Under the pieces are notes generated by a model, which was not told the origin of the DNA, ran no database searches, and was given only the letters and a program-made list of their open reading frames with translations. Both the position numbers and the translations under genes were made by a program. Shown here piece by piece: positions 15,571 through 15,770 of a stretch of 15,770 bases of DNA. How positions within the stretch are numbered: the first letter of the stretch is position 1; each line of letters begins with the position of its first letter. Source of the stretch: Deltaproteobacteria bacterium (GTDB lineage: Bacteria; Desulfobacterota; Syntrophia; Syntrophales; Smithellaceae); NCBI GenBank assembly GCA_009668925.1, contig SBEK01000091.1, forward strand, positions 1 to 15,770, written 5' to 3'.

Positions 15571-15770
15571 TCAAGCTTTTTTTTCATGAATATAGTTTCT
15601 CAAATGTTGAGACAAAAGCGGCTCTTCGCCCGCATAGAAATGATCCGTACCCGGCAGAATAATCAACTTCGAACGAATGGATTGGGCTTTCTCCCTCAAA
15701 TCATCCGCGTCGCAGAACTGATCGCACGCCCCGCAGATCATCAAATTCACTGCGTTCTCCAGCCGCGGCC
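15571..15770 (-). CDS. C-terminal part of an alpha/beta hydrolase (N-terminus off window)
   Basis: An open minus-strand frame enters from the right edge and stops at 15571-15573, giving the last 65 residues. NLMICGACDQFCDADDLRE has the strand and acidic residue expected for the catalytic Asp, and SKLIILPGTDHFYAGEEPL has the catalytic His in a DHFY context. This combination resembles the COG2945-type family of predicted alpha/beta-fold hydrolases. The nucleophile serine is outside the window, so neither activity nor substrate can be stated. The next gene on the same strand is the cold-shock gene, 222 bases away. Confidence 0.75.
   Translation of the reverse strand, partial: PRLENAVNLMICGACDQFCDADDLREKAQSIRSKLIILPGTDHFYAGEEPLLSQHLRNYIHEKKA

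Noticed and set aside
1..15770. Mobile elements, CRISPR arrays, tRNA or rRNA genes, toxin-antitoxin or defence genes
   Set aside because: I found no repeat-spacer pattern, transposase or integrase motif, tRNA-like clover leaf, or defence-type domain on either strand.

Overview
This is a gene-dense window of about 15.8 kb from a moderate-GC bacterium. It looks like a deltaproteobacterium (Desulfobacterota), possibly a Syntrophus/Smithella-like lineage. That placement rests on the gene order gph-tilS-ftsH-folP-acpS-tsaE-lysC and on protein flavour, not on a marker gene, and is an inference. I see no rRNA, tRNA, CRISPR array, transposase, integrase, phage gene or base-composition island. Nearly every gene is chromosomal housekeeping.

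Layout. (1) 1-597, plus strand: a lytic transglycosylase cut by the window edge, overlapping tail to tail with the next cluster. (2) 8581 down to 580, minus strand: gph, tilS and ftsH, a strong terminator at 4575-4607, then folP, acpS, tsaE, lysC and a membrane-anchored ComEA-like helix-hairpin-helix protein. Genes are 1-8 bases apart or touching, except around the terminator and a 53-base gap before ftsH. (3) 8582-8805: a divergent control region with a good plus-strand promoter, a folded leader and a textbook intrinsic terminator just before a pantothenate operon. (4) 8806-10507, plus strand: a Rossmann/DUF2520 oxidoreductase, probably a PanG-type ketopantoate reductase, overlapping panB. 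(5) 14851 down to 10510, minus strand: miaA coupled to an uncharacterised family-2-type glycosyltransferase; then a strong promoter with a palindrome, a parvulin-type lipoprotein chaperone and an overlapping metallo-beta-lactamase-fold hydrolase. (6) 15148-15348, minus strand: a cold-shock protein with a TTG start, its own terminator and a terminator-like hairpin in its leader. (7) 15571-15770, minus strand: the C-terminal end of an alpha/beta hydrolase, cut by the window edge.

How the genes fit together. Two genes supply pantothenate precursors: PanB makes ketopantoate and the DUF2520 protein probably reduces it. AcpS then uses CoA, made from pantothenate, to activate acyl carrier protein. 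TilS, TsaE and MiaA are three separate tRNA-modifying functions acting on or beside the anticodon. FtsH, the PpiC-type lipoprotein, the transglycosylase and the glycosyltransferase belong to or probably act in envelope upkeep.

The most interesting signals are regulatory. The leader before the DUF2520-panB operon has the position, taxon and shape expected of the poorly understood pan RNA motif, and ends in an attenuator. The cold-shock gene also carries a terminator-like hairpin ahead of its start. I found no convincing wholly new multi-gene system.
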